From contig DATBJR010000115.1 of the NCBI GenBank assembly GCA_036556325.1, positions 1 through 35,242 of the forward strand: a stretch of DNA of 35,242 nucleotides, given 5' to 3'. Shown here piece by piece: positions 22,956 through 30,935 of this stretch; position 1 is the stretch's first letter; each line of letters begins with the position of its first letter. Below the pieces are notes generated by a model that ran no database searches, was not told the DNA's origin, and saw only the letters and a list, made by a program, of their open reading frames with translations. A program made the translations under genes and the position numbers. The DNA is from DASSCW01 sp036556325 (GTDB lineage Bacteria; Chloroflexota; Limnocylindria; QHBO01).

Positions 22956-23687
22956 ATGCGATTGCCGTACTTCCCGCTGCAGGTGGTGGTCTTCCCGCAC
23001 CTGCCGCTGCCGATCCACGTCTTCGAGGAGCGCTACCGCCGCATGACCCACGACGTGGTCGCCGACGGCTCGCCCTTCGCCGGTCGCTTCGTGATCTCGA
23101 TGCTGACCGGGGGCTCCGAGGTCGATGAGCCGGGCGCGGCGCCGGTGCGCGCCGAGCAGGTCGGCACGATCGTCGAGGTCCGCAGTGCCGAGCGCTTCGC
23201 CGACGGCCGCTGGGCGCTGCTGGTGGTGGGCGCCGCCCGCGCCCTCGTCAGCGAGATCGACCATTCGGGCCCATATGCCACGGCTCGCGTCGAGCCGCTG
23301 GCCGACGTATCGGGTGACGCCCAGCGCGCGGCGGCCCTGCTGCCTCGGGTGCAGGCCGCCCTGGATGCCTACCTCCAGACGGTGAAACAGTTCGTCGCCT
23401 CGGCGGCGTCTCTGGGCTCGGATTCGCCCGAGATCACCACCGTGGCCGCCTCCCTCGACGAAGTCCTCAAGCCGATTCGCCTCCCGGATGATCCAGTGGC
23501 CGCGAGCTACGCGGTCGCCGGCGTACTGCAGATCGAGCTCACCCGCAAGCAGCAGCTGCTCGAGCTGCCGGACGCCGCCACGCGCCTGGGCGCGGAGCTG
23601 GATCTGCTGCGGCGCGAGGCGCGGCTGCTGTCCGACGGCGCCATGCCGCCGGTCGCCACGGCTGACCTGCGCTACCACCCCAACTGA
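22956..23687 (+). CDS. Lon N-terminal (LON substrate-binding) domain protein
   Basis: A 243-residue stand-alone LON N-terminal domain. The start, LPYFPLQVVVFPHLPLPIHV, then FEERYRRMTHDVV (residues 3-35), is the family signature (LPLFPL..V.FPG...PLHIFEPRY). GSEVDEPGAAPVRAEQVGTI and RWALLVVGAARALVSEI continue the beta domain. The helical C-terminal part follows (about 130-230). No AAA+ ATPase or protease segment is present, so it resembles the bacterial LonN-only proteins of unsettled role. ATG at 22956 is chosen because the domain begins immediately after it. It follows the ALDH gene by 49 bases, and the lipoprotein gene starts four bases after its stop, so they are likely co-transcribed. Confidence 0.88.
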   Translation: MRLPYFPLQVVVFPHLPLPIHVFEERYRRMTHDVVADGSPFAGRFVISMLTGGSEVDEPGAAPVRAEQVGTIVEVRSAERFADGRWALLVVGAARALVSEIDHSGPYATARVEPLADVSGDAQRAAALLPRVQAALDAYLQTVKQFVASAASLGSDSPEITTVAASLDEVLKPIRLPDDPVAASYAVAGVLQIELTRKQQLLELPDAATRLGAELDLLRREARLLSDGAMPPVATADLRYHPN

Positions 23688-23691
23688 GGGC

Positions 23692-24816
23692 GTGAGCCAG
23701 CCGCGGCGGCACCGTCGCAGCCGGGTCGCCATCCTCGTCGCGGGGCTGGCGCTGCTGGTGACGGCCTGCGCGACGCCGACGCCGAGTCCATCCGGCGCGC
23801 CGGCCACGCCATCGGCCGCCGCCTCGACGAGCGCGGCCGCCTCGGCCAGCGGCTCCGCAGCTCCCGGTCCAAGCGGCGACGTCACCACCTACACCGTTCG
23901 GCCAGGCGACACGCTCAGCTCGATCGGCCGCGCCTGGGGCGTGACGGTCGCGCAGCTGCAGGCCTGGAACGCGGCCGCCTATCCATCTCTGGCGACCGAA
24001 CCGAATGCGCTCGAGGTCGGCTGGGTGCTGGTCGTGAGCGGCGCCGGGCGTGCGACACCGTTGCCGACCCCGGCGCGGACCGCGGGCCCCACGCCATCGC
24101 CGGTCGCCTCGGGCTGCCGCGCCGGCAATCGCGTCGCCGCCGGCAGCCCGGAGACCTTCTCCAGCGTGCCTCGGGCGGGCAAGGCCGTGGCGCTGACGCT
24201 GGACATGGGCGGTCGCCTCGATCCAGGCGTGGACATCCTGCAGCTGCTCATCCGCGAGAAGGTCTGCGTCACCCTCTTCCCGACCGGCGCGATGGCGCAG
24301 TCGCCGGAGGGACGGCAGATCATGGCCATCGTGCGGCAGCACCCGGAGCTGTTCGAGATCGGCAACCACACCATGCACCACTGCGACCTGGTGCGCGGCG
24401 GGGGTGGCTCGCCGACGACCGCGCCGTGCGTCGGCGGCCCGCCCAGCTCCAGCTTCATCAGGCAGGAGCTCACCGACGCCGGCGCGATCTTGGAGAACCT
24501 CAGCGGTCAGCGCCCGGTGCCCTACTGGCGGCCGCCGTACGGCGCGGTGAGTGGCTCGGTGATCGCCGCCGCGGTGTCGGTCGGCTACACCAAGACCATG
24601 ATGTGGGACATCGACACCATCGACTGGAAGCCCATCGAGCAGGGCGGGCCGACCGCGGAGCAGATCGCGGCCAAGGTCATCACCCAGGCGCGCTCCGGCT
24701 CGATCGTGCTCATGCACCTGGGCGGCTACGAGACGCTCGACGCCCTCCGGTCGATCATCCCCGGCCTGCGGGATCGTGGCTTCCTGCTGACCTCCGTCAG
24801 CGACCTGCTGCAGTAG
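23692..24816 (+). CDS. LysM domain / polysaccharide deacetylase (NodB) lipoprotein
   Basis: A 374-residue predicted lipoprotein of the cell envelope. It has a basic N-terminus, a hydrophobic segment and the lipobox LVTAC with Cys26. A Ser/Pro/Ala-rich linker follows, then a LysM peptidoglycan-binding domain (TYTVRPGDTLSSIGRAWGVT, about 66-112) and a second linker. The NodB deacetylase domain occupies about 163-372. NodB motifs seen are ALTLDMGGR (motif 1), IGNHTMHHCDL (HxxxH zinc pair), RPPYGAVSG (motif 3), WDIDTIDW (motif 4) and IVLMHLGG (motif 5). In motif 1 the usual TFDD is TLDM, so the metal-binding second Asp is Met172. It probably trims N-acetyl groups of peptidoglycan. The start is GTG at 23692, four bases after the Lon-N stop. 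Its stop faces the aminotransferase stop, eight bases apart. Confidence 0.85.
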   Translation: MSQPRRHRRSRVAILVAGLALLVTACATPTPSPSGAPATPSAAASTSAAASASGSAAPGPSGDVTTYTVRPGDTLSSIGRAWGVTVAQLQAWNAAAYPSLATEPNALEVGWVLVVSGAGRATPLPTPARTAGPTPSPVASGCRAGNRVAAGSPETFSSVPRAGKAVALTLDMGGRLDPGVDILQLLIREKVCVTLFPTGAMAQSPEGRQIMAIVRQHPELFEIGNHTMHHCDLVRGGGGSPTTAPCVGGPPSSSFIRQELTDAGAILENLSGQRPVPYWRPPYGAVSGSVIAAAVSVGYTKTMMWDIDTIDWKPIEQGGPTAEQIAAKVITQARSGSIVLMHLGGYETLDALRSIIPGLRDRGFLLTSVSDLLQ

Positions 24817-24824
24817 GCGACGGC

Positions 24825-26186
24825 CTAGCCGCCGGTCTCCTCCATGCCGGGCTCCGGGCTGGCGGTCGCTGCCAGCGCTTCGGCGAAGATGGCGACGGCG
24901 GTGTCGATCGCCTCCTCGTCCACCATCAGCGGCGGGCTGAGCCGCAGCGACGCCTCGCCGCACTCCAGCACCAGCAGCCCCCGCTCGAACGCTTCCTGCT
25001 GGACGGCATTGGCTGCCTCGTGGCTGGCGAACTCGACGGCCTGCATGAGGCCGATGCCTCGCACGTCACGAACGCCGGCGTGGTGCTCCGCGGCGTCCAC
25101 CAGGCCGGCGCGCAGGCGCGGCCCGAGCCGCGCCGCGTTGTCGACCAGCCCGCCGTCCAGCAGGTCCAGCGTGGCGAGCGCCGCCGCCGCGCAGACCGGA
25201 TTGCCGGCGAAGGTGGAGCCGTGCGCGCCCGGCGGCCAGGTCCAGATGGACTCGCGGGCGATGAAGCCGCCGATCGGCATGCCGGAGGCGATGCCCTTGG
25301 CGGTGGTGACGATGTCCGGTTGCACGCCGGTATGCTCGATCGCCCACCAGCGCCCGGTGCGGCCCATGCCCGACTGGATCTCGTCGACGACCAGCAGGAT
25401 GCCGTGCTCGTCGCAGATCTCGCGGAGGCCAGCCATGAAGCTCGCCGGGGCCGGGAAGTACCCACCCTCCCCCTGGATCGGCTCAACCACGATGGCCGCC
25501 ACGTCGCTCGGCGCGATGATCCGTCCCAGGATGCTGCGCCGCAGCACCTCGAGCTCGGCGGACCCGTCGCCGCCCGACCCTTCGCGCCAGGCGCGAATGC
25601 GCGGGAACGGGGCGTGGTGGACCATGGGCAGCAGCGGGCCGAAGCCGGCGCGCTGCTTGATCTTCGAGTTCGTCAGCGACAGCGCGCCGAGCGTGCGGCC
25701 GTGGAAGGCGCCCTCGAAGGCGATGATCCCGGGCCGATGGGTGTGATAGCGCGCCAGCTTGATGGCGCCCTCCACGGCCTCCGTGCCGGAGTTGGTGAGG
25801 AACACCCGGGCCTGCTCGTCGAACGGCGCGATGGCAGCCAGCCGCTCCAGGAGCTCCAGGTAGCGGGGCTCGTAGAAGTCAGTGGCCGCGATATGGATGA
25901 GCCGATCGGCCTGGTCCTTGATGGCCTGCACGACCGCCGGGTGGCTGTGGCCGGTGCTGGCCACCGCGATGCCGGCGGCGAAGTCCAGGAACACGTTGCC
26001 GTCCACGTCGACCAGGGAGTAGCCGCGGCCCGACTCGGCCACCAGCGGGTAGGCGCGCGTGAGGCTGGGACTGGCCACCGTCTCGTCGCGCGCGATCATG
26101 GCCCGGGCCCGCGGTCCGGGCAGCTCAGTGACGATTCGCGGCGCCGAGATGCGGGCAGCCGCGGCGGGCGTGGTCTCGATGCTCAT
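24825..26186 (-). CDS. Class III pyridoxal-phosphate aminotransferase (GABA/ornithine type)
   Basis: A 453-residue class III aminotransferase. Motifs are LDFAAGIAVASTGHSHPAVV, FLTNSGTEAVEGAIKLAR (phosphate-binding Ser-Gly-Thr), FHGRTLGALSLT, VDEIQSGMGRTGRWWAIEH (Asp for the pyridine ring), and TTAKGIASGMPIGGFIA with the Schiff-base Lys297. GSTFAGNPVCAAAALATLD completes the fold. The sequence fits the 4-aminobutyrate/acetylornithine-like aminotransferase group, some members of which act on ornithine or even racemise amino acids. Neighbouring pruA would accept glutamate semialdehyde from ornithine, and the gabD-like gene would accept succinate semialdehyde from GABA; both readings are open. GGAG lies seven bases upstream of the ATG. 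It is the last gene of the pruA-DUF4288-pyrD run, 63 bases after pyrD. Confidence 0.88.
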   Translation of the reverse strand: MSIETTPAAAARISAPRIVTELPGPRARAMIARDETVASPSLTRAYPLVAESGRGYSLVDVDGNVFLDFAAGIAVASTGHSHPAVVQAIKDQADRLIHIAATDFYEPRYLELLERLAAIAPFDEQARVFLTNSGTEAVEGAIKLARYHTHRPGIIAFEGAFHGRTLGALSLTNSKIKQRAGFGPLLPMVHHAPFPRIRAWREGSGGDGSAELEVLRRSILGRIIAPSDVAAIVVEPIQGEGGYFPAPASFMAGLREICDEHGILLVVDEIQSGMGRTGRWWAIEHTGVQPDIVTTAKGIASGMPIGGFIARESIWTWPPGAHGSTFAGNPVCAAAALATLDLLDGGLVDNAARLGPRLRAGLVDAAEHHAGVRDVRGIGLMQAVEFASHEAANAVQQEAFERGLLVLECGEASLRLSPPLMVDEEAIDTAVAIFAEALAATASPEPGMEETGG

Positions 26187-26249
26187 CGGGACACTCCGAA
26201 GCGGAGCGGCGCGTCCTGCCCGCGCCCCTGGCTAGATGACCCGATGGTA

Positions 26250-27296
26250 TCAGGCGCGGTGGTGGGCCACGAGGGCCGTCTGGCCGATCAACCCGGGACC
26301 TTCGTACACCAACCCCGTCCACAGCTGGACCAGGTCGGCGCCCGCCGCGTAGGCGTCGACCGCATCGGCGGGGCCGAAGATGCCGCCGCTGGCGATGATC
26401 GGCAGCGCCGGTGCCAGCTCGCGGGCGCGTCGCACGGCGACCAGCATGCGTCCGTGCAGCGGGCGACCTGACAGGCCGCCGGCCTGGTCGTGGTGCGGTG
26501 AGCGGAGGCCGTCGCGCGCGGTCGTCGTGTTGGACAGGATCAGCCCATCGGCCGCGGTTGCCAGCGCACCCACCAGCGCGTCGAGCTCGGCGGGCGAGAG
26601 GTCCGGCGCGAGCTTGACGAGGAGCGGGCGTGGGTGGCCCAGCTGCTCCCCGGCCTGGCGCAACGTGGCCAGCAGCTCGGTCAGCTGCCGCGGGTCCTGC
26701 AGGTCGCGCAGGCCGGGCGTGTTGGGCGAGCTGACGTTGATCGCCACGTAGTCGGCGACGGGAGCGACCAGGCGGAAGCCCTCGAGGTAGTCGTCGACTG
26801 CGCGCTGCGGCGGCGTGGCGGCGCCGCGGCCGATGTTCACGCCGATCACGAAGCCGGCGGGCAGTTGCTCGCGGACGAGCATCACCTCGCGGGCGAGGGC
26901 GGCGGCGCCCGCGTTGTTGAAGCCCATCCGGTTGACGAGGGCGTCATCGGCCTTCAGGCGGAAGAGGCGCGGCCTGGGATTGCCGGCCTGGGCCACCGGG
27001 GTGACCGTGCCGACCTCGACGAACCCGGCACCCAGTGCCGCCCAGCCGCGCACCGCGCGGGCATCCTTGTCGAAGCCGGCGCCGATGCCCACCCGGTTGC
27101 GGAATGTCAGCCCCAGCAGCTGGACGCCGCTATCGGCGCCCGGGCGAACTCCTCCAGCCAGACGCAGGATCGCGCGGGTTGGCGCGTGGGCACCGGCGAA
27201 GCGCAGCGTCGCGACCGTGAGCCGATGGATCCGCTCCGGCTCGAACGCGAAGAGGAGCGGCCGCGCAACGCGATAGGCGATCGCCCGCCAGCTCAC
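26250..27296 (-). CDS. pyrD: Class 2 (quinone-dependent) dihydroorotate dehydrogenase
   Basis: A 348-residue DHODH that oxidises dihydroorotate to orotate in pyrimidine synthesis. The class 2 N-terminal helix for membrane and quinone contact is seen (YRVARPLLFAFEPERIHRLT). FMN-site blocks follow: VGIGAGFDKDARAVRGW, EVGTVTPVAQAGNPRPRLFR, RMGFNNAGAAALA, VNVSSPNTPGLRDLQ (class 2 catalytic Ser), LVKLAPDL, LSNTT, GGLSGRPL and IIASGGIFGPADAVDAYAAG. The start is GTG at 27296, overlapping the previous stop as GTGA; the longer frame upstream lies inside the DUF4288 gene. Its presence in an amino-acid catabolism operon, away from other pyr genes, is unusual. Confidence 0.95.
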   Translation of the reverse strand: MSWRAIAYRVARPLLFAFEPERIHRLTVATLRFAGAHAPTRAILRLAGGVRPGADSGVQLLGLTFRNRVGIGAGFDKDARAVRGWAALGAGFVEVGTVTPVAQAGNPRPRLFRLKADDALVNRMGFNNAGAAALAREVMLVREQLPAGFVIGVNIGRGAATPPQRAVDDYLEGFRLVAPVADYVAINVSSPNTPGLRDLQDPRQLTELLATLRQAGEQLGHPRPLLVKLAPDLSPAELDALVGALATAADGLILSNTTTARDGLRSPHHDQAGGLSGRPLHGRMLVAVRRARELAPALPIIASGGIFGPADAVDAYAAGADLVQLWTGLVYEGPGLIGQTALVAHHRA

Positions 27297-27745
27297 TCGT
27301 CGTGGGCGCGCGGGAAGGCCATCTCCATGGGGCGGACCGGCGGCAGCGGCTCGCCATCGGCATCGGTCTCCACCCCGGCCGGTGCCATGAATTCGTGCCA
27401 CACCTCGGTGCCGGCCGCGGGTGGGTCGTCCAGCTCCTTTATGGCCACGATGCCCTCGAAGCGGATGCTGCCGGCCCCGCCGCTGGCGGTCTGGAACTCG
27501 TCCTCGTACTCGGCGGCGATCTCCACCGCGCGGCCGAGGGCCGCCTCCTCGTCGTCGCCGTCGACGAGCACGACGCGGTCCTCGATCATGGCCGGCGACT
27601 GCGCTTCGCCGACCAGGTACGCATAGCGCAGCTGGACGCCGAACCAGCCCGACGGATCGACGGTTGGATCCAGCTCGTCCAGCTCCTCGAGCGTCGCGAG
27701 GCTGCCGCCGTTGGCGTGCCCGTTGCCGGGCGAGCCGTTCGTCAT
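27293..27745 (-). CDS. Small DUF4288-like protein
   Basis: A 150-residue acidic, soluble protein. After a Gly/Asn-rich start, the body WFGVQLRYAYLVGEAQSPAM, then EDRVVLVDGDDEEAALGRAV and EIAAEYEDEF, has the pattern of DUF4288: an N-terminal Trp strand, a 'ErVVLV' strand and an EEA-helix. The function of the family is unknown. The start is ATG at 27745, overlapping the pruA TGA (ATGA); its own stop overlaps the pyrD start (GTGA). It is therefore tightly coupled on both sides, which argues that it is a real gene with a housekeeping-like expression pattern. The family match is from recollection of the pattern and is moderate. Confidence 0.65.
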   Translation of the reverse strand: MTNGSPGNGHANGGSLATLEELDELDPTVDPSGWFGVQLRYAYLVGEAQSPAMIEDRVVLVDGDDEEAALGRAVEIAAEYEDEFQTASGGAGSIRFEGIVAIKELDDPPAAGTEVWHEFMAPAGVETDADGEPLPPVRPMEMAFPRAHDE

Positions 27746-29337
27746 GCGGGCGGAGGCTCCTGGCCCATCACCGTCTGCGACTGCTCCCGCAGGAACTGCT
27801 GGACGTAGTACGGCCCCAGGCCGCTCTTGCCCGACGAGCCGGACCCCTTCCAGCCGCCGAAGCTCTGGATGCCGGGCCACGCGCCCGTGGTCGCGCCTGC
27901 CCGCCGGTTGACGTAGACCACGCCGGCCTGGATGTTGTCCAGGAAGCGCCGGATCTCGGCATCATCCTGGCTGAAGATCCCTGCCGTCAGGCCGTATGGC
28001 GTCGCGTTCGCCTCGCTCAGTGCCTGGTCCAGCGAGTCCACCTCGCCGACCACCACGAAGGGCACGAACAGCTCGTCGTGGAAGAGCCGATGCGACAGTG
28101 GCAGCCCGGTCACGACCGTTGGAGTCGGGAAGTAGCCGCGCTCGGTATCGGCGTCACGCAGCACCTGGCCGCCGACCTCGATCGTGCCGCCGTCACGCTG
28201 CGCCTCCTCCACCGCGCCGGTGAACTTGGAGAGCGCACGCTCGTTGATGACGGGGCCCATCCACCTGTCGCGACGGGTGGGATCGCCGACCTTGATGTCC
28301 CTCGCCTTCTCGACGAGCTTGTCGACGAACTCGCGGGCCACCGAGCGCTCCACGTAGACGCGGGAGTTGGCGCTGCACTTCTGGCCGTCGTAGCCGAACG
28401 CCGAGCGCATCACCCCCTCCGCGGCCTCGTCCAGGTCGGCGCTGGCGGTGACGATTGCTGGGTTCTTGCCGCCCATCTCGGTGATGATCGGCCGCGGGTA
28501 GTCGCGGGTGAAGTGGGTGTACAGCTTCATCCCGACCTCGTATGAGCCGGTGAAGACCATCCCGTCGACGCCCGGGTTCTCCTGCAGCTCGGCACCGACC
28601 GTCTCGCCCGGGCCGGTCACGAGGTTGAAGACGCCGTCGGGGATCCCGGCCTGGCGCAGCGCCTCGCCGTATTTGTAGGCGAGCAGCGGCGCGTCCGACG
28701 AGGGCTTCATCACCACCGTGTTGCCCGCGATCAGCGCACCCGCCGCCGGACCTCCGGCCAGGGCCATCGGGAAGTTGAACGGGCTGATGACGGCCCACAC
28801 GCCGTGCGGCTTGAGGACGCTGCGGGTGTGCTCGCTGGGGGAGAGCGAGCCCATCGGCTGCACGAAGCCTTCGTGCTGCTCCATCTGGTCGCTGTAGTAG
28901 CGCAGCAGGTCCGCCGTCTCCTCGACGTCACCCAGCGCCTCGAGCCGGTTCTTGCCGACCTCGAAGGCCATCAACGCCGCGTAGTCGAACTGGCGCTCGC
29001 TGATCAGGTCGGCCGCGCGGCGGACGATCTGGAGCCGGCGGCGCCAGCCGAGGTCGCGCCAGGCGGGGAACGCCGCCCGCGCCGCCGCGATGGCGTCGCG
29101 CACGTCCTGTCGCGTCCCGACCGGGAACCGCGAGACCACGATGTCACGATCGATGGGCGAACGGTCCTCGAACTCCTCGCTGGCGCGGCGCTCCTCGCTG
29201 CCGATCAGCATCGGGTAGGACTGCCCGAGCTGGCCGCGGACGCGCTCGACGGCCTCGTCGAAGGCCGACTGCAGCTCCTCGTTGTCGGCGGACAGCGTGG
29301 CGTAGGTGATCTTCATGCGAGGGGTGGTCGTCGCCAT
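27742..29337 (-). CDS. pruA: L-glutamate gamma-semialdehyde dehydrogenase (delta-1-pyrroline-5-carboxylate dehydrogenase)
   Basis: A 531-residue enzyme oxidising glutamate semialdehyde (from proline or ornithine) to glutamate with NAD+. Key features are VWAVISPFNFPMALAGGPAA, VFTGSYEVGMKLYTHF, Glu287 (IITEMGGKNPAIV), and nucleophile Cys321 (FGYDGQKCSANSRVYV). The C-terminal GGWKGSGSSGKSGLGPYYVQ, ending QFLREQSQTV, is characteristic of the P5CDH branch (RocA/PruA type). No proline dehydrogenase domain is fused. The start is ATG at 29337; GGAGG lies about 11 bases upstream. A promoter and a long perfect stem-loop lie further upstream (29437-29512). The next gene overlaps its stop. A separate proline dehydrogenase is not in the window. 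Confidence 0.94.
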   Translation of the reverse strand: MATTTPRMKITYATLSADNEELQSAFDEAVERVRGQLGQSYPMLIGSEERRASEEFEDRSPIDRDIVVSRFPVGTRQDVRDAIAAARAAFPAWRDLGWRRRLQIVRRAADLISERQFDYAALMAFEVGKNRLEALGDVEETADLLRYYSDQMEQHEGFVQPMGSLSPSEHTRSVLKPHGVWAVISPFNFPMALAGGPAAGALIAGNTVVMKPSSDAPLLAYKYGEALRQAGIPDGVFNLVTGPGETVGAELQENPGVDGMVFTGSYEVGMKLYTHFTRDYPRPIITEMGGKNPAIVTASADLDEAAEGVMRSAFGYDGQKCSANSRVYVERSVAREFVDKLVEKARDIKVGDPTRRDRWMGPVINERALSKFTGAVEEAQRDGGTIEVGGQVLRDADTERGYFPTPTVVTGLPLSHRLFHDELFVPFVVVGEVDSLDQALSEANATPYGLTAGIFSQDDAEIRRFLDNIQAGVVYVNRRAGATTGAWPGIQSFGGWKGSGSSGKSGLGPYYVQQFLREQSQTVMGQEPPPA

Positions 29338-29436
29338 GGGAGCTCGAGCCTCCGGAGGTGATGTTGTGCCGCGCCGCACGCTGGGCGGCGGGCCGGGAAT
29401 GGGCCCCGGCATTATCGCACCGGCCGGCAGGCAGGC

Positions 29437-29475
29437 CGAAGGCCAGGCTCCGGGGGGAGAAGAGCCTGGCCTTCG
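29437..29475 (-). promoter_or_regulatory. 14-bp perfect stem-loop at the predicted 5' end of the pruA mRNA
   Basis: CGAAGGCCAGGCTC (29437-29450) and GAGCCTGGCCTTCG (29462-29475) are exact reverse complements around an 11-base loop. On the minus strand the hairpin begins one or two bases after the predicted transcription start from the promoter at 29484-29512, and about 100 bases before the pruA ATG. It could stabilise the mRNA, act as an attenuator, or be a DNA operator. A terminator of the methyltransferase gene ending at 29574 is another option, but no T-tract follows. Confidence 0.65.
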
Positions 29476-29483
29476 ACCGAGCG

Positions 29484-29512
29484 ATCATAAATGCATGGAT
29501 TCGCGCCTGCAA
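29484..29512 (-). promoter_or_regulatory. Predicted sigma-70-type promoter of pruA
   Basis: On the minus strand TTGCAG (29512-29507) and TATGAT (29489-29484) are separated by exactly 17 bases. TATGAT matches 5 of 6 consensus bases. The start of transcription would be near 29477, giving a leader of about 140 bases. This AT-rich patch (ATGCATTTATGATC) stands out in the GC-rich surroundings. Confidence 0.6.
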
Positions 29513-29573
29513 CGCCAATCCCGCACGGAATCCGCACAGTTTCGGTGCGTCCGGGCACGATTCTCGGAATCGG

Positions 29574-30266
29574 TCAATCGCGACCGCGATGGTAGAGACC
29601 CAGGCGCAGCCGCAGGCTGAGCGGGTGCGGCGCTGCGAGAAAGGCCGCGGCGCGCTCGCCGTACAGCCTGGGGAGCAGGTCGGCGGCGGTCTGCTCGTCG
29701 CCGAGGTCGAGGCGACCGTGCACGACCTTGATCTTGAACCCGTGCCGCAGCCACCAGCCGGTGCGGCGCTGGGTCGCGTCGAGGGCGCGCTCCACCGCCT
29801 CGGGCTCCAGCAAGGGCACCAGGTCGTCGCGCCCGTAGTAGCCGATGACCACCAGCCGGCCGCCGGCGCGCAGCACCCGCAGCCCCTCGGCGATGGCCGG
29901 CAGCCAGGCGTCGTCCGGCTGAATCTGGCCGGACAGCACGATGTCCACGGCGCTGTCACGCAGCGGCAGGTGGTCGCCGCTGCCCTCGACGATGCGGATG
30001 TTCGGCTGGTGCAGCGCGCCCGCTCGTTCACGGGCCACTCGCAGCAGCTCGGGCTTGGCCTCGATGCCGTAGGTCCGGCCGGTCCGTCGGGCGAGCAGCA
30101 GCGGATAGTGACCGATGCCGGTGCCCACGTCGGCGATCCGCTTGCCGGAGATCGGCACGATCCGCTCCAGCGCGGCCAGCACCCGGCGCTCGGGATCGAA
30201 GGCCTCGCCGAGGCGAGCGAGGAGCGCCGGATCGGGCTCGAGCCAGGAGGGCAGGATGGCGCGCAT
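29574..30266 (-). CDS. Class I SAM-dependent methyltransferase
   Basis: A 230-residue Rossmann-fold methyltransferase. SAM-binding motif I is IADVGTGIGHYPLLLARR (about 44-61). Motif II is YGIEAKPELLRVARERA, an acidic/Asp-like segment NIRIVEGSGDHLPLRDSAVD follows, and motif IV/V is EGLRVLRAGGRLVVIGYY. The substrate cannot be told; the general pattern fits UbiE/COQ5-like small-molecule methylation. It follows the lipoprotein gene by 12 bases and has no Shine-Dalgarno or promoter of its own that I can see. It is therefore probably the last gene of the kinase-regulator operon. Confidence 0.85.
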   Translation of the reverse strand: MRAILPSWLEPDPALLARLGEAFDPERRVLAALERIVPISGKRIADVGTGIGHYPLLLARRTGRTYGIEAKPELLRVARERAGALHQPNIRIVEGSGDHLPLRDSAVDIVLSGQIQPDDAWLPAIAEGLRVLRAGGRLVVIGYYGRDDLVPLLEPEAVERALDATQRRTGWWLRHGFKIKVVHGRLDLGDEQTAADLLPRLYGERAAAFLAAPHPLSLRLRLGLYHRGRD

Positions 30267-30278
30267 CGGCTCGCGGCC

Positions 30279-30935
30279 CTATGGAACGCTGACGCGCAGC
30301 GCGGCGGGCGACCCGTCGGCCAGCGTCAGCACCCGCTCGTCAGCGAGGACCTGGAGGTCGAAGGCCACGTTGCCGTCGGCCCGGCGCGTGACCTGGATCG
30401 GGATCGTCAGCGTGGCGTTGGGCAGGAGCGGGCCCCAGCCCAGCGACGTCGTGCCGGCGGGCTCGCCGCGCTCGCCGGGACCGTCGACCCAGGAGGTCCA
30501 GTCCTGGTGCAGCGGCGGGCCGAACTCCCGGGTGCGCTGCTCTGACGGCTTGAAGGGGGCGAGGAAGAGCGTGTCGCGCAGCTGTGTCGGCCAGCGCAGG
30601 ACGAGCTCGTGAATGCGCCGGTCGGTGCCGTTCTCGACGATCACCGTGATCTCCCCGTCGCCAGCGGCGGTGAGGTCTGGGCGGACCCTGACGGTCACGG
30701 TGCGTGGATCCTGGCGCCGGTCGGGCAGGGGCAGCGAGAGCGGCGGCTCGGGCGTCGGTCCAGGGCTCCCGCTGACGGACACCGAGGGAATGGCGGTGGA
30801 AGTGGGCGTGGTGCTGGGAACCGCGGTTGGCGAGGCCGATGGCGTGGCGAGGCAGCCGGCCAGCGCCAGCAGCAGGGCGGGGACGAGGATGGCTCCCTTC
30901 CAACCCTCCCGGCGGCGCTCAGCCGGGCTGCTCAT
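30279..30935 (-). CDS. Predicted lipoprotein of unknown function
   Basis: A 218-residue protein with a type II signal peptide: basic start, hydrophobic segment (AILVPALLLALAGC) and lipid-modified Cys28. A Pro/Ser/Thr-rich spacer follows (about 29-75). The body has a beta-rich, possibly Ig-like domain (TVTVRVRPDLTAAGDGEITV, IVENGTDRRIHELVLRWP, LTIPIQVTRRADGNVAFDLQ). The pattern resembles domains that describe non-catalytic extracellular modules. Its first 17 bases overlap the NarL-type regulator gene, so the two are co-translated. Proximity to a two-component system suggests an envelope sensor accessory or target; this is inference. No catalytic motif is seen. Confidence 0.75.
   Translation of the reverse strand: MSSPAERRREGWKGAILVPALLLALAGCLATPSASPTAVPSTTPTSTAIPSVSVSGSPGPTPEPPLSLPLPDRRQDPRTVTVRVRPDLTAAGDGEITVIVENGTDRRIHELVLRWPTQLRDTLFLAPFKPSEQRTREFGPPLHQDWTSWVDGPGERGEPAGTTSLGWGPLLPNATLTIPIQVTRRADGNVAFDLQVLADERVLTLADGSPAALRVSVP

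Noticed and set aside
24426..26471. Plus-strand frame of 681 codons over the end of the NodB gene and the aminotransferase
   Set aside because: Both real genes have full motif sets in the other frames; the composition here is that of an antisense shadow.
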